The position numbers and the translations under genes were made by a program. This document shows, one piece after another, positions 17,051-26,404 of a stretch of 64,000 nt of DNA. The notes below the pieces were generated by a model. The model had not been told where the DNA came from, did no database searches, and saw nothing but the letters and a program-made list of their open reading frames with translations. Where the stretch lies: the NCBI GenBank assembly GCA_964502145.1, contig CAZCVI010000023.1, positions 25,247-89,246 on the forward strand, given 5' to 3'. This DNA is from CAZCVI01 sp964502145 (lineage in GTDB: Bacteria; Acidobacteriota; Aminicenantia; UBA2199). Each line of letters begins with the position of its first letter. Positions within the stretch are counted from its first letter, which is position 1.

Positions 17051-20041
17051 TTACTCTTTTCCCCGTTCTTCCGCCATTTGGTATACCGGCCAATACCCAT
17101 TGGTAATCCGTTCCTCATCGGTCATGCCCCGTTTCAGCATCTCGTATTCGGGGATGTCTTTATAAAAGTCGGGATTAGTCGATTGGTAGAGATGGGAAAC
17201 CTCGGACACATCCAGCGCGTATTCCTTGGCCTTTTGCAGATGTTGGGCAGCGGTTAGGTTTAAAAGGGTGGTGGGTGCGTTTTTTTCCAAAAGCACCTGC
17301 CCGCAAAAGAGATGAAGGTCGGCCAGGACCAGTCGATACCCGGCCCGGAGGGCAATCTCCAACACTTCCGCCAGACGTGTTTCGTCCGGGGGGCGGCGGT
17401 TGGCCCAGTCCAGCCGGGCTAGGCCAAGCAGGATGTCGGGTTCCATATCCACCATGTTCACTTTCCGGCAGCGGCGTAGCGCTTCATTGAGGCAGCCTTC
17501 GGCGGCGGTGAGAACACTACTGGTTTTTACGGTCACGGCATGGGTTTGCTCCTGGAAATACTCGTCATAAAAGGGGATTTCAAAGGAGTCCATGGCCGTA
17601 TCCCCGCATTGAATCAGCGCCTCTCCCAGAAGCCAATAGGCCTTAACAAAATCACGCGGATGGGGGTACTTCGTTTCTATCGTCTTTTCCGCGAAGGATA
17701 GTGCCCGGCGGGCCTGTTCCAGGGCCTTCCGCCCGTGGCTGGCGGTCCGGTTCGCCTTTCCCACACCCACGCGAGACACGCCGGTAAACCGCGCCTGCAA
17801 AAGGGCTGAGAGGGAACGGTAAACGGAATCCACACTTAATCCCTGGTAATCGTTCGTTTTTACCCAATAAGCGGTGGATTGAGCCAATTCCTCTTCGGCA
17901 CCTTTTGTTTTGCTCTGGAAGGCCAGGACACGTCCCAATTCCAAGTGACCTACAGCTTCTTGAAATTCATCTTTTATTTCCCGGCAAAGGGCAATACTTT
18001 TTCGCAAATGCGCGGTGGAAGCGGAGAATTGGCCGATGGGTGCTTGAGCAACGCTGGCCACTGCTCCCAGGCTGATGGCAACAGCCACTTTGTTGTCACC
18101 TTTCTCATACAATTTGCTTTGCAATAAAAACAACGGCACCGCTTTTGCGGGCTGGCCGGAAAGGGCGTAGGTATTGCCAAGTGCTGCCAACGTCCAGGCT
18201 TGGTCCGATTCCTTTTCCAGGCGGGGCAAACCATTGTCGCAGTTTTCATCGGGAAAGAGCGGCTTCAACAGTTCAATGATCAAATGATAGGCGGATAATT
18301 GATAATAAGTGGGTTGATTAATCCTGTCACGAAAAAGGTCTCGTGCTTCATCGTACTTTCCGGCCTTGACCAGGTGGTGATAGAGTTCGATCACCGGCGC
18401 AAGGTCCTCAAGTCTCACCACCTTTTCCGGTTTGGGCAGGGCCTTGAAGTATGCCACCGCCAGGATGTGAACCGTTTCCCCGGTTCCTGCCGCTCTGGTC
18501 AACCGCCCGTATAAAAACGAACGCATAATGGGATGGAAATCGAAGGAATCCGCGGTCTCATCGTAAAACAAGAACCCCAGGCGAGACAACCCTAACAGCA
18601 CCTGCCACAGCCTCTCCTCAGCCATTCCCGTCATCAACGCCTTGACCGCATCGAAGATGAACACACCACGGAACACGGACACAGACTCCGCGACCCGGCG
18701 CTCCTCTTCGGAAAGCAGGCCGAAAGCCGTGGACAGAATCTTATGCGGCTCTTCCCTATTTATGAGATTCATGGAGAAGGCCGCCTGGATATCCCGTGTC
18801 CGGCTCATGGTGATGGCGGAGACCAGCAGGGTCAGCATCAGGGGATGATATTGGTACACCCCCCCCGCCTCTTCCATTTCCGACCGCGTGCCCCGCACCC
18901 CTTGCCCGCGCAAAAAGCGCACGGTGTCGTTTCGGGATAAGCCCGTTAAACACACCCGTTTCACACCGTCCAGCCCTTCCAACGGCACGGGCATCAGGCG
19001 GGTGGTGATCAATGTCCGTGTCTGGCTGGCGCACAGGGCACCAAAAAAATGGCCCGCCCACGGATGCACGGGTTCACGCATCTGGCGCTCCCAGCGGGCT
19101 TCGGCCTCGTTATCGCCAGCGAACCGCTTTTCCTGAATAAACATCGCCTCCATACCCGCATAGCCCCGTAGGACACGCTCCAGACCGTCCAATACCAGCA
19201 AAAAACGGCGGTGGTGCAAGACCGCAGTCAGGTCCGTCAGGTCGATTCCCTCTTGGGGCGCGGTTCCCAGGACATACGGGGCCAGGTGGGCGATAAAGGA
19301 TTCAAAGGGTTCGTCGTAGAAGGACCACCAGAATACACCCTCGGTTTCAACCGGTTTTCCCAAAATCTCCTTTTGCAGCCAGACCCAGGACATGGCGCTT
19401 TTGCCCATGCCGCCGATGGCTTCCAAAACCAAAACCGGTTCCGCTTCATTGTAGAACCAATTGGAAAGAACCGCCATTTCCGCCTCCCGCCCGGTGAAGT
19501 TCCGGGACAGGGGATAGGGATGGGCCATGTAAGGAAACGGCGCCGTGGGGATGTGTCTTTTCCCTGCGGGAACAGTGGTGCCGTTTTTCTTTTTCACCGC
19601 ATTGGCCAGGGAAGTGGCCAGTTTTCCGGCAAAGTCTTCGGGGGTGGTGAAATAATCTAAGACGCGTTCTTTCTTGACGATATCCAAAAATGCAGTGAGG
19701 GCGGGCAACTTGGCCATCTCAATAAATTTGGGGTTCCATGGAAAATCGTCTTTAACGATAAAACAGAGGCATGGCTTTTTTAAATGCTGTGCCAGTTCAT
19801 ATTCCCTCCGGGTAATGGAGGTCTCCCCGCCTTGGGGCACAAACCCGTACCGGTAGGCATAGATACCCACGAAAAGATCGCATTCCTGGATTTCGGTTTC
19901 GCAGACCCTTGTGGGTTCTTCCGATTGGCTGCCGAAATATTCCATGGCAATGGGTGTATCTTTATACCGCAGCAAGACCTCGACTGCCTTTTGCCTGTAC
20001 TCGATCAAATCCACAAAAGTGGACGAAATAAAAACCTTCAT
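17051..20041 (-). CDS. DUF4062-NB-ARC-TPR STAND protein, copy 1
   Basis: The 996-residue protein starts MKVFISSTFVDLIEYRQKAV, a DUF4062 domain (about residues 1-150, with CDLFVGIYAYRYGFVP and SITRREYELA). A STAND/NB-ARC ATPase follows: Walker A VLEAIGGMGKSA near residue 210, Walker B FLLVLDGLERVL, sensor TLITTRLMP, and FHPIMRSFL as an MHD-like motif. The second half is a TPR-like helical array (about 600-990) suited to ligand sensing. GGGAG precedes the ATG. Proteins of this plan act as sensors that trigger an effector on recognising a target; several STAND families are anti-phage. The role here is inferred. DUF4062 would be the effector; to my knowledge it is TIR-like, which needs structural confirmation. 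Confidence 0.87.
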   Translation of the reverse strand: MKVFISSTFVDLIEYRQKAVEVLLRYKDTPIAMEYFGSQSEEPTRVCETEIQECDLFVGIYAYRYGFVPQGGETSITRREYELAQHLKKPCLCFIVKDDFPWNPKFIEMAKLPALTAFLDIVKKERVLDYFTTPEDFAGKLATSLANAVKKKNGTTVPAGKRHIPTAPFPYMAHPYPLSRNFTGREAEMAVLSNWFYNEAEPVLVLEAIGGMGKSAMSWVWLQKEILGKPVETEGVFWWSFYDEPFESFIAHLAPYVLGTAPQEGIDLTDLTAVLHHRRFLLVLDGLERVLRGYAGMEAMFIQEKRFAGDNEAEARWERQMREPVHPWAGHFFGALCASQTRTLITTRLMPVPLEGLDGVKRVCLTGLSRNDTVRFLRGQGVRGTRSEMEEAGGVYQYHPLMLTLLVSAITMSRTRDIQAAFSMNLINREEPHKILSTAFGLLSEEERRVAESVSVFRGVFIFDAVKALMTGMAEERLWQVLLGLSRLGFLFYDETADSFDFHPIMRSFLYGRLTRAAGTGETVHILAVAYFKALPKPEKVVRLEDLAPVIELYHHLVKAGKYDEARDLFRDRINQPTYYQLSAYHLIIELLKPLFPDENCDNGLPRLEKESDQAWTLAALGNTYALSGQPAKAVPLFLLQSKLYEKGDNKVAVAISLGAVASVAQAPIGQFSASTAHLRKSIALCREIKDEFQEAVGHLELGRVLAFQSKTKGAEEELAQSTAYWVKTNDYQGLSVDSVYRSLSALLQARFTGVSRVGVGKANRTASHGRKALEQARRALSFAEKTIETKYPHPRDFVKAYWLLGEALIQCGDTAMDSFEIPFYDEYFQEQTHAVTVKTSSVLTAAEGCLNEALRRCRKVNMVDMEPDILLGLARLDWANRRPPDETRLAEVLEIALRAGYRLVLADLHLFCGQVLLEKNAPTTLLNLTAAQHLQKAKEYALDVSEVSHLYQSTNPDFYKDIPEYEMLKRGMTDEERITNGYWPVYQMAEERGKE

Positions 20042-20160
20042 CGCCGTTTACTCCCTTTTACCATTACGTCTTGATAGAAAACAATAACACAAAGGAATAG
20101 GGAAGTCAATTTATCCGGGACCATCCAAAAGATATTGCAAAAAAAGGGATGAGATCGAAG
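20042..20160. repeat. Upstream flank shared by DUF4062 genes
   Basis: These 119 bases upstream of the DUF4062 gene are almost identical to 29189-29307, upstream of a deleted relative. The first 65 or so also match 33746-33812, upstream of copy 2. The segment should contain the shared promoter. Confidence 0.7.
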
Positions 20161-20179
20161 GCTAAAAAAAAGCGGTACG

Positions 20180-20934
20180 GTGCGAAAGTGCCGATTAAAG
20201 TCGGCATGAGGTAGAAGATGAAAGTTCTTTATGATGAAGATTTAGCAAATCGCGTCAGCCTCGAGTCATGCGGCGGTAGTGGTAACATTACGGCTTTCGG
20301 GCTTGTTTTGTTGACAGGGGAAAATGCAGGCAGGCTATCGAGCTCCGAAATCACCAGTTTCCGGGTGCCGACCTCGTGCACCGGTAGGGAAGGCCACACG
20401 CACAGCAGCGCTAATTTCGAGCTGCCGGGCGACCCGGCGGAGTCAAAGAACCTCGCATGTATGGAAGCTTCATGCACGAAAATCGGGAGGTCCCAGAAAC
20501 TTCCTTTGTGCCAAATCTGGAATGGGAGAATCCAGACTGCAAAAAACTCCTGGTGTATAAAAGGTGGCTTTCCCTCTATACAAGCATGGAACACGAAACC
20601 GGAGGCCACACGAAGGATGGACCAGAAAAGGAGAAATTCCGTACAGTCGGTTCAAACCATTTCTGGGAATTCGGACAACAACATAGTACCTGAGAAGCGG
20701 ACGAACAAAGGGAACATGTCGCCCCAGCGGAGTCTGTGGAGGGAAGGGCGTTGACTAAGAGGAACACTGTTGAGTCCACCGCGACCCGTACACAGAGACG
20801 GTTAATCGCGTCGTATGGTCTGGATGGTGTACGCTAAAGTTAGGCGTTAGAACTCGAAGTAGGAGCCGGATGAGGGTGTTCCTCAAGTCCGGATCTGTGC
20901 GGGGGGGCCGGGTAACCGGCATTCCTACCGCGAC
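20180..20934 (+). mobile_element. ORF-less group II intron
   Basis: The 5' end GTGCGAAAGTGCCGATTAAA (20180) fits the GUGYG consensus. Domain V is recognisable at 20863-20895 (GAGCCGGATGAGG ... CCTCAAGTCCGGATC, AGC catalytic triad). Domain VI follows, ending CCTACCGCGAC at 20934. The length, about 755 nt, is that of a ribozyme with no reverse transcriptase in domain IV; the 178-codon frame at 20218-20754 lies in ribozyme domains I-IV and is not a protein. It would need a maturase supplied in trans to move or splice. The right flank, TTTACTTCTTTACTT, is one arm of a palindromic repeat also seen at 15.1, 21.0, 27.1 and 28.0 kb, so the intron seems to sit inside that repeat. Confidence 0.82.
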
Positions 20935-21002
20935 TTTACTTCTTTACTTTGTCCAAGCAATGGATTTTGGAATGACTCGAAAGAGACGCCATTAAAGAAA
21001 AT

Positions 21003-21034
21003 GAGAGAAGTAAAGAAGTAAAGCACCGTCCCTC
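21003..21034. repeat. Copy of GGTGCTTTACTTCTTTACTT palindromic repeat
   Basis: AGTAAAGAAGTAAAGCACCG is the reverse complement of a motif that also occurs at 15100-15119, directly after the group II intron (20935-20950), at 27120-27140 and in the arms at 27968-28015. The intron's 3' flank and this copy can pair, so an older palindrome spans the intron. Confidence 0.55.
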
Positions 21035-21115
21035 CTCCTCTCATCGTTAAAAATTTTGGAATCAAGGGAATTCTTTGGGATCGCTTGATACGGTTCCCGG
21101 GGAGTAGAAAAAAAA

Positions 21116-21361
21116 GTGGTAAAAACTGAAGGTAAGAGAATATTATTGATCCATTCATTGGGTTACAACATGGCCTTTGCCGGGCATGATATTTCCCGCA
21201 AGGCCAATTTAATGCCGCCCTTGGGCCTCGCCAGTATCACCGCCTATCTTGAACAGAAAGGCATCCCCGCGGATATCATCGATTGTTTTGCCCATCCGGA
21301 TTCCGATAAAAAGATTCTGAACCATGTGGCGCGGGTTCATGGACAAATGCTAGGAAAATAG
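21116..21361 (+). pseudogene. Truncated B12-binding radical SAM protein (N-terminus only)
   Basis: A GTG start at 21116 behind GGGGAG opens an 81-residue frame with RILLIHSLGYN, NLMPPLGLASITAYLEQKG and ADIIDCFAHPD. That is the beginning of a cobalamin-binding (Rossmann-like) domain found in BchE-type radical SAM enzymes. The frame stops shortly after, and no radical SAM domain (CxxxCxxC) follows, so only the first part of the gene survives. Confidence 0.65.
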
Positions 21362-21960
21362 GTGAGCAAGATGATGGATTGGGTGAGTTAGTAGAGGCGG
21401 CATAAAACGGAGCGCCGCTTTTAAAAAAACCTAGCCGCTTAATCTTTATTGATGCGTCCACCTTATCCTCTGCTGGCAAGTGAATAGATGCTGTACTGAA
21501 CAGGGTATTAAAGCGGCGGGACGCCGCCGCCACTATAAAAAAATCCTGGCTACTGAATCTTTATTCTCGCGTCCGTCTTGTCCTCTGTCATTAAAATTTT
21601 CATTCCCCGGTATGACGTCTGCCCACAATACTAGGCGAAGATTCCCAATAAAATAACGATGATACGCATAGGAGGACTTTCCTGGTTTTTTCGGGTTATA
21701 TCCACTTACTGCTCCCTCTTGCCTACCATACTACGGCTTTACCGTCGTGTCCAAATCCAACATGTAACAAACCACGAGGAGAATTCATTGAAGCACCAAA
21801 CAGAGATAAATGTAAAAAAAATTAGCCAGTTCTTAGCAGCATTCTCGCCTGTCCCTTACTTATTTATAATTGAAATGATCCACAGCAGGAAAGGATGCAG
21901 GACTATTCTCGCATCCTTCCCTGCTGCTTTACTTAATCAGCGGGTTATTAAAATTTCTAC
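21362..21960. other. Gene-free region with direct repeats and a hairpin
   Basis: Two imperfect direct repeats of about 54 bp (21427-21480 and 21538-21592; shared words AATCTTTATT, GCGTCC, TATCCTCTG / TGTCCTCTG) lie about 111 bp apart. A strong hairpin is at 21882-21929. No gene is credible here. Confidence 0.45.
21882..21929 (-). terminator. Strong hairpin, possible terminator of the RiPP operon
   Basis: CAGCAGGAAAGGATGC pairs with GCATCCTTCCCTGCTG (one bulge), with a short loop. It lies 32 bases past the end of the minus-strand precursor gene at 21961, a fitting place for a terminator. The T-run on the minus strand is weak, so it may instead act as an RNA-stabilising stem. Confidence 0.5.
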
Positions 21961-22173
21961 TTAATAGGGGATTTCAATTCCCGCAATTTTTGCATTGGCC
22001 TTGTGATTTTCAGGGCCAAAGGAACATTGGCAAACATCATCACCTAGAACACCATAGGATGCACTTAAAGTTAAAGTGGAGGAACAGACACAACGTGCTC
22101 CCAGGATTTTGTTCATTTCTTCGGCGCTAACTCCACCACCAATCAGTGACATTTCACACGGTTTACTTTTCAT
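21961..22173 (-). CDS. Candidate Cys-rich RiPP precursor peptide
   Basis: The 70-residue peptide follows the maturase gene on the same strand, with AAAAGGAGAAAA before the ATG. The leader-like N-terminus (residues 1-26) contains SAEEMNKILGA, resembling the ...EEMxxIxGG/GA leaders cut by C39 peptidases. The following 44 residues hold paired CVC (28-30) and CQC (48-50) motifs around a Ser/Thr/Gly-rich middle (SSTLTLSASYGVLG). I infer that the two radical SAM/SPASM enzymes upstream modify this core, perhaps by thioether links from the Cys residues. It has no known family that I can name. Position, size and Cys pattern are seen; the product chemistry is inferred. Confidence 0.72.
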   Translation of the reverse strand: MKSKPCEMSLIGGGVSAEEMNKILGARCVCSSTLTLSASYGVLGDDVCQCSFGPENHKANAKIAGIEIPY

Positions 22174-22219
22174 GTTTATTTTCTCCTTTTATGGGTTATT
22201 GTACTCCGTTAAATTAAAC

Positions 22220-23740
22220 TTAAAGATAATCCTTTGCCTGCATATTTTTAAGGGCGTCGGGATTTTTTTCCAGTATTTCACAATATAAACTCAGAATTCT
22301 TTCAAAAGCTCCAACTTCATCCCCACAAAACGCCTCCTTTCTTTCTTTATCCAATTGATCACCACGACAAAGATCATTAAAACATTTCTGACAAAAACGC
22401 AAGGCCCAGCACTCACGGCAATCCTTAAAAAACTCATCCCATTGTACCAAGAATTCGGCAATACGATCAAAATCCAGACCCTTTTCCAGATTTCCGATCG
22501 GAAAATGCTCACCCACTCGTTCACACATATAAAAATTTCCGTCGGGATTAACCAGGAGGCGTCTTAACCCGGGAGTACATTGCCCAAGCGCGGGATGAAA
22601 TTCTTTTAATGGGGTAATTGCACGAAAATGGACTGTTTTAATCAATAAACGCTGCAACATTTCCCTTTCAATGGACGGTTTATCGAAATCCGCTGATATC
22701 AAAGCATCTTTATACTTTTCAATTATTTTTTCGATAAAGTTACGATAGGAAACTTTCTCATTGGCCCATTCAGTCTCATCCGGGAATATGGTTTCAAAAT
22801 CTATTACCTTACTCACTTTAACCGGGTTTTTCATGGATTTGAATAGTTCATTATTATAGAAAAAGGAGTGCAATGCATCATAATCATAAGGGGGAGTGAT
22901 CACAGACAAATAGGAGACCTTGTCTGCGAAGTATTGAGGGGAATACTCTTTTATTCGTTGAAGATTGTTCATAATGCAATCGAATGAGCCGGTATTGTTT
23001 TGCCGTACCCGGTTCCTATCATGAATATCCTGCGGTCCGTCCAAGCTGATAAACAGGGAAACATTATTTTCTACAAAAAAAGCAATCATCTGCTCATTGA
23101 TGAGTGTTCCATTGGTGGTGAGAGCAAATTTATATTTTTTTTCTTTTTGATTCCGTTTGACGTATTCAATTACCTCCTTAAGCAGTGCAAACTCCAGAAG
23201 CGTTTCCCCCCCATAAAATGTCACGGCTGGATTCTCGCGGGGGCCTGCGTGCTCCATGAAAAAATCGACGGCTTTTTTGGCACATTCCCTGGTCATGATT
23301 TTATCGTTATGAGTTCGTTCATTTTTATACTTACCTGAAAAAATACAATATTTACAAAAAAGGTTGCAACGATGGGTCAGATCCAGGATGAGCTGTTGGA
23401 TACCATAATTTTCAAACATCTCTCTAACCGTGTAACGCTGGATGTCGTTGGACCGTATTGCGGGCCGGTGGCACCCTAACGCACCGGATTCTTTTGCTTT
23501 CTTAATAGTATCATAAGCAATCCTGATATCCTCTTCTGGATGTTTCTCTTTCAAACCCCGGAGGATGTGGTCAATGGGCTCAAAAAACAGATCAACCACA
23601 TCCCAAATAACCTCGCTTACCTTCAGAATGCCATTGGAATTAACATCATAGATATAATGGTTTTCCGAGGTTTTGAACTTTTTTATAAACAAACCTATAG
23701 GGGTGGCTTGTTTTTTATCGGATTGCATATTTGTATTCAT
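22220..23740 (-). CDS. Radical SAM/SPASM peptide maturase (Cys-rich peptide type), gene B
   Basis: This 506-residue enzyme has an N-terminal domain that may act as a peptide-recognition element (residues 1-110, YIYDVNSNGILKV). A radical SAM core follows, with CNLFCKYC binding the [4Fe-4S] cluster (C125, C129, C132), TFYGGETLLE (GGE motif) and TTNGTLI. The C-terminal SPASM domain has CTPGLRRLLVNPDGNFYMCE, then CRECWALRFCQKCFNDLC, for auxiliary clusters. It resembles the CcpM-like maturases of Cys-rich peptides. Such enzymes form thioether or other crosslinks on RiPP precursors, and the candidate precursor lies directly downstream. The start overlaps the end of the propeller gene by 26 bases, showing tight coupling. 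Confidence 0.88.
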   Translation of the reverse strand: MNTNMQSDKKQATPIGLFIKKFKTSENHYIYDVNSNGILKVSEVIWDVVDLFFEPIDHILRGLKEKHPEEDIRIAYDTIKKAKESGALGCHRPAIRSNDIQRYTVREMFENYGIQQLILDLTHRCNLFCKYCIFSGKYKNERTHNDKIMTRECAKKAVDFFMEHAGPRENPAVTFYGGETLLEFALLKEVIEYVKRNQKEKKYKFALTTNGTLINEQMIAFFVENNVSLFISLDGPQDIHDRNRVRQNNTGSFDCIMNNLQRIKEYSPQYFADKVSYLSVITPPYDYDALHSFFYNNELFKSMKNPVKVSKVIDFETIFPDETEWANEKVSYRNFIEKIIEKYKDALISADFDKPSIEREMLQRLLIKTVHFRAITPLKEFHPALGQCTPGLRRLLVNPDGNFYMCERVGEHFPIGNLEKGLDFDRIAEFLVQWDEFFKDCRECWALRFCQKCFNDLCRGDQLDKERKEAFCGDEVGAFERILSLYCEILEKNPDALKNMQAKDYL

Positions 23741-24851
23741 ATATCACACCATTAAATGCCGTATCCAATATAAAAAGACGGTTTTTGTGTATATAAATCC
23801 CAGAACAATATGTATTTAACTGCGTGACCGCCACTACCTTCCCGTCTGGACCGAACACCATCAAACGGTATCGATCTGTTTTTTCAGGGAAATTTTGGGG
23901 AGGTTTATAAAAAAAAGAGCTGTTAACTAAAACCATACTCATAATTTCATTTTCCGCAGGTTCCCGGGTGGTTACCACGATAAAAATCAGCCCGTTATCA
24001 TCAATGGCAATATCGACACATTCCGAATATTGCTTCGCTTTTCGCGGTAGGTCAAAATTATTTTTCTTCGAATCCCATACCATTTTTAACTCTTGATTAA
24101 TCGGGGTATCGTAAAAAATAACATCGCACAATTTTCCGTCCTTTTGAAAGGACTGAATCATCTGGGTGTATTTGGTTGCAATGTAGTATTTTTCTTTTTT
24201 TTTCCCGTATGCCACCTGGTACCAATCAAATTCACCGCCAGCCCATGGGCAATCAACTTTTGGCGGCAGCATCCCGGCACCGATTATAGCAAGTACTTTT
24301 CCTGCCCTGTCTAACACTTTAATGATTCCTTTGCCTTGATGACCACTTTCAGACTCGCAGTAAGCCATTTGATTGTTTCCGGGAAACAGCAGATGGGAAT
24401 AAAACACGTTTGACCGGATTACCGCCAGAGATTTACCTGTGGTAGAAAGAACCTGGAATCTCCGGTTCCCCCAGTCCACTACCCAAACTTGATCTTTGTC
24501 ATCGATCCCCATATTAAACGGACTGAGAAAAGACTCTGGCCCCTGGCCTTTTTCCCCGAACTGACGCAGAAATTCCCCATTGGCAGCAAAAACCTTAATG
24601 CAGTGCAGGTTGTTGTCCAGGACATAAAAATTATTTTGAGAATCATGGGCGACATCAATAGGATTCTTAAAGAAATAATTCTCATCCGCGTTTTCATCCT
24701 CCTCACCCCAAATCCGAATGGTCTTCAGGGTTATTTTGTCCAGCTTATTTTTAATTTCACCACTCGAATTCCTCTGTACCGGAATATCTGCAAACCCGGC
24801 CATGAAACCCACCGCTAAAATCGTTAAAAATAACAGCGTCAGTTTTCTCAT
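23715..24851 (-). CDS. Exported 6-bladed beta-propeller protein
   Basis: The protein has a signal peptide (MRKLTLLFLTILAVGFMAGF) and repeated NHL/6-bladed propeller strands (NPIDVAHDSQNNFYVLDNN, FLSPFNMGIDDKDQVWVVD, CVDIAIDDNGLIFIV). The start at 24851 has AAGGGCG before it; an upstream ATG at 24866 overlaps the previous stop and lacks a binding site. Genes of this kind often sit beside small RiPP-like peptides in Bacteroidetes and related phyla, to my knowledge. It is sandwiched between two radical SAM maturases in one operon, so it may bind, carry or inspect the modified peptide outside the cytoplasm. Confidence 0.8.
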   Translation of the reverse strand: MRKLTLLFLTILAVGFMAGFADIPVQRNSSGEIKNKLDKITLKTIRIWGEEDENADENYFFKNPIDVAHDSQNNFYVLDNNLHCIKVFAANGEFLRQFGEKGQGPESFLSPFNMGIDDKDQVWVVDWGNRRFQVLSTTGKSLAVIRSNVFYSHLLFPGNNQMAYCESESGHQGKGIIKVLDRAGKVLAIIGAGMLPPKVDCPWAGGEFDWYQVAYGKKKEKYYIATKYTQMIQSFQKDGKLCDVIFYDTPINQELKMVWDSKKNNFDLPRKAKQYSECVDIAIDDNGLIFIVVTTREPAENEIMSMVLVNSSFFYKPPQNFPEKTDRYRLMVFGPDGKVVAVTQLNTYCSGIYIHKNRLFILDTAFNGVIYEYKYAIR

Positions 24852-24862
24852 ATGTACGCCCT

Positions 24863-26404
24863 TCATGAAAGTTTAATTTTACCAAAATGGTCAACCAGAT
24901 TCGGCATCAATTCCATTGCTCTACAATAAAGGTAAATTTTATTTGCGGCGTAACTCCTGTTTTGGCTGCACTTTTCGACCTTTTTTTCCGGGGATAATCC
25001 CTGGGCGTCATAACCATCGATAAAACATGAGTCGCAGGTATTGATCGCCCAGCATTTTTTGCAGATGGACAGGGTCATATCCCTATAGGTTTCCAGGTAG
25101 TCATGATACAAAAGGTCATAATCGATTCCTTTTTCCGTGTTTCCAATGGCAGGGGCAGAGACGGGTATTTTTTCACACACCCGGAAATCACCCGCTACCG
25201 TCACATAGATCCGTTTTTTGCCCGGCGTACAACAGGCATGCATGGTAAATTTCTTAATGACATCATTGTAAATGGGTCTTTGTGAAAGAATCGCCAAGAT
25301 GTGTTCTATGAAGGATTTTGCCAGCGGATGGGGTTTTGATTTTTCCTGAGTATCCAGTGTTTTGCTGAAATACTCTTCAAACGCCCATTCTAGATAGCCT
25401 TTGTCTTCTTTATGGTCCACGCCAGGCAGCCTGGGGCCGGAATAGTAGACCATGCCAGTGCGGGTGTCTTCGGGTAACCAATCCAGTTCCTGCCGGAGTG
25501 AGGCTCTTCGCTTTATTTCTTCCTCTGAAAAGGGAGGGGCATAGACCATGTATAAACTGATTCTTGTAATAAAAGAATCGCCGTACTCCTTGTATAGGTT
25601 TTGCAGTCCGGCTTTCACATGGGTGAAGGAGCCGCCACCGGCTATGTTTTTTCTATACCTGTCGTGAACCTCTTGGGGCCCATCAATACTTACCTTTACA
25701 TCAAACTGGTTTTCAGCTAAAAATCGGGCAATTTCAGGTGTAATCAATGTCCCATTGGTGGTCAGGTTGAACTGTATGGGTTTATCTTTAAATATCTCTT
25801 TGGCATAGCTGACGCTTTCCTTTATTAAAGGGAAATTAAGCAGAGGCTCGCCGCCATAAAAGCTCAGTACAACTCCCTCTGCTTTGCTGGAATTTTTTGC
25901 CAGGAAATCGATTGCAGCCAATGCCGTTTCCCGTGTCATTTGTCTGGACCCGTGATTGCGATTCTCTTTGTTCTCATCCTGGTGGACGCAATACAGGCAG
26001 CGCAAGTTGCAGTCTTCCCCTACCTCAAGTGCCATTTCTGAACTGGATGTAGAAATATCTTCGATCAACTCTTCTTTTCCCGGCACCAGATCAAAATTCG
26101 TTACTTCATAAAGCCGGAATAAATTGTGATTATCAATGGATTTTTCCAGCATTGAGACGGTTTCCACGAAACAATCCTGTCCGTGTTTTTCAATAAATCC
26201 GTTGATGGCGAGTTCCACGTCCATGCGAAATAAATTTAGCAGTAAATCGTAGGTAAAATCATCGCAATTTAAGATTTTGTTGGTGCCGGTATCGTACAGG
26301 TAAGCATGTGATCCTGTGCTTAGCACCACCCCCAGTGGTTTGTTTTCACCGAAAAGTTTCAAAAGAAAATTTTTTTTGTCTACCCATATTGCAGTTGAGC
26401 TCAC
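24863..26404 (-). CDS. Radical SAM/SPASM peptide maturase, gene A
   Basis: This 513-residue enzyme (from GTG 26404) is the first gene of the RiPP-like operon. The GTG is preferred because TATGGAGG sits 5 bases before it; the ATG at 26422 would place that site inside the coding region. The radical SAM core carries CNLRCLYC, LSFYGGEPLLN and TTNGTLITP. The SPASM region carries CCTPGKKRIYVTVAGDFRVC and CKKCWAINTCDSCF. It is related to gene B (22220-23740) but clearly diverged, so the two probably install different modifications or act on different partners. Its stop overlaps the upstream ATG of the propeller gene. Confidence 0.87.
   Translation of the reverse strand: MSSTAIWVDKKNFLLKLFGENKPLGVVLSTGSHAYLYDTGTNKILNCDDFTYDLLLNLFRMDVELAINGFIEKHGQDCFVETVSMLEKSIDNHNLFRLYEVTNFDLVPGKEELIEDISTSSSEMALEVGEDCNLRCLYCVHQDENKENRNHGSRQMTRETALAAIDFLAKNSSKAEGVVLSFYGGEPLLNFPLIKESVSYAKEIFKDKPIQFNLTTNGTLITPEIARFLAENQFDVKVSIDGPQEVHDRYRKNIAGGGSFTHVKAGLQNLYKEYGDSFITRISLYMVYAPPFSEEEIKRRASLRQELDWLPEDTRTGMVYYSGPRLPGVDHKEDKGYLEWAFEEYFSKTLDTQEKSKPHPLAKSFIEHILAILSQRPIYNDVIKKFTMHACCTPGKKRIYVTVAGDFRVCEKIPVSAPAIGNTEKGIDYDLLYHDYLETYRDMTLSICKKCWAINTCDSCFIDGYDAQGLSPEKKVEKCSQNRSYAANKIYLYCRAMELMPNLVDHFGKIKLS

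Noticed and set aside
19211..19660. 149-codon plus-strand ORF (also at 32915-33364)
   Set aside because: It is the antisense of the DUF4062/NB-ARC coding region. It is conserved only because the sense gene is conserved.
20218..20754. 178-codon ORF starting MKVLYDEDLANRVSLESCGG
   Set aside because: It lies wholly inside the group II intron ribozyme. The open frame follows from structured RNA and has no protein-like domain; similar frames are often misannotated in such introns.
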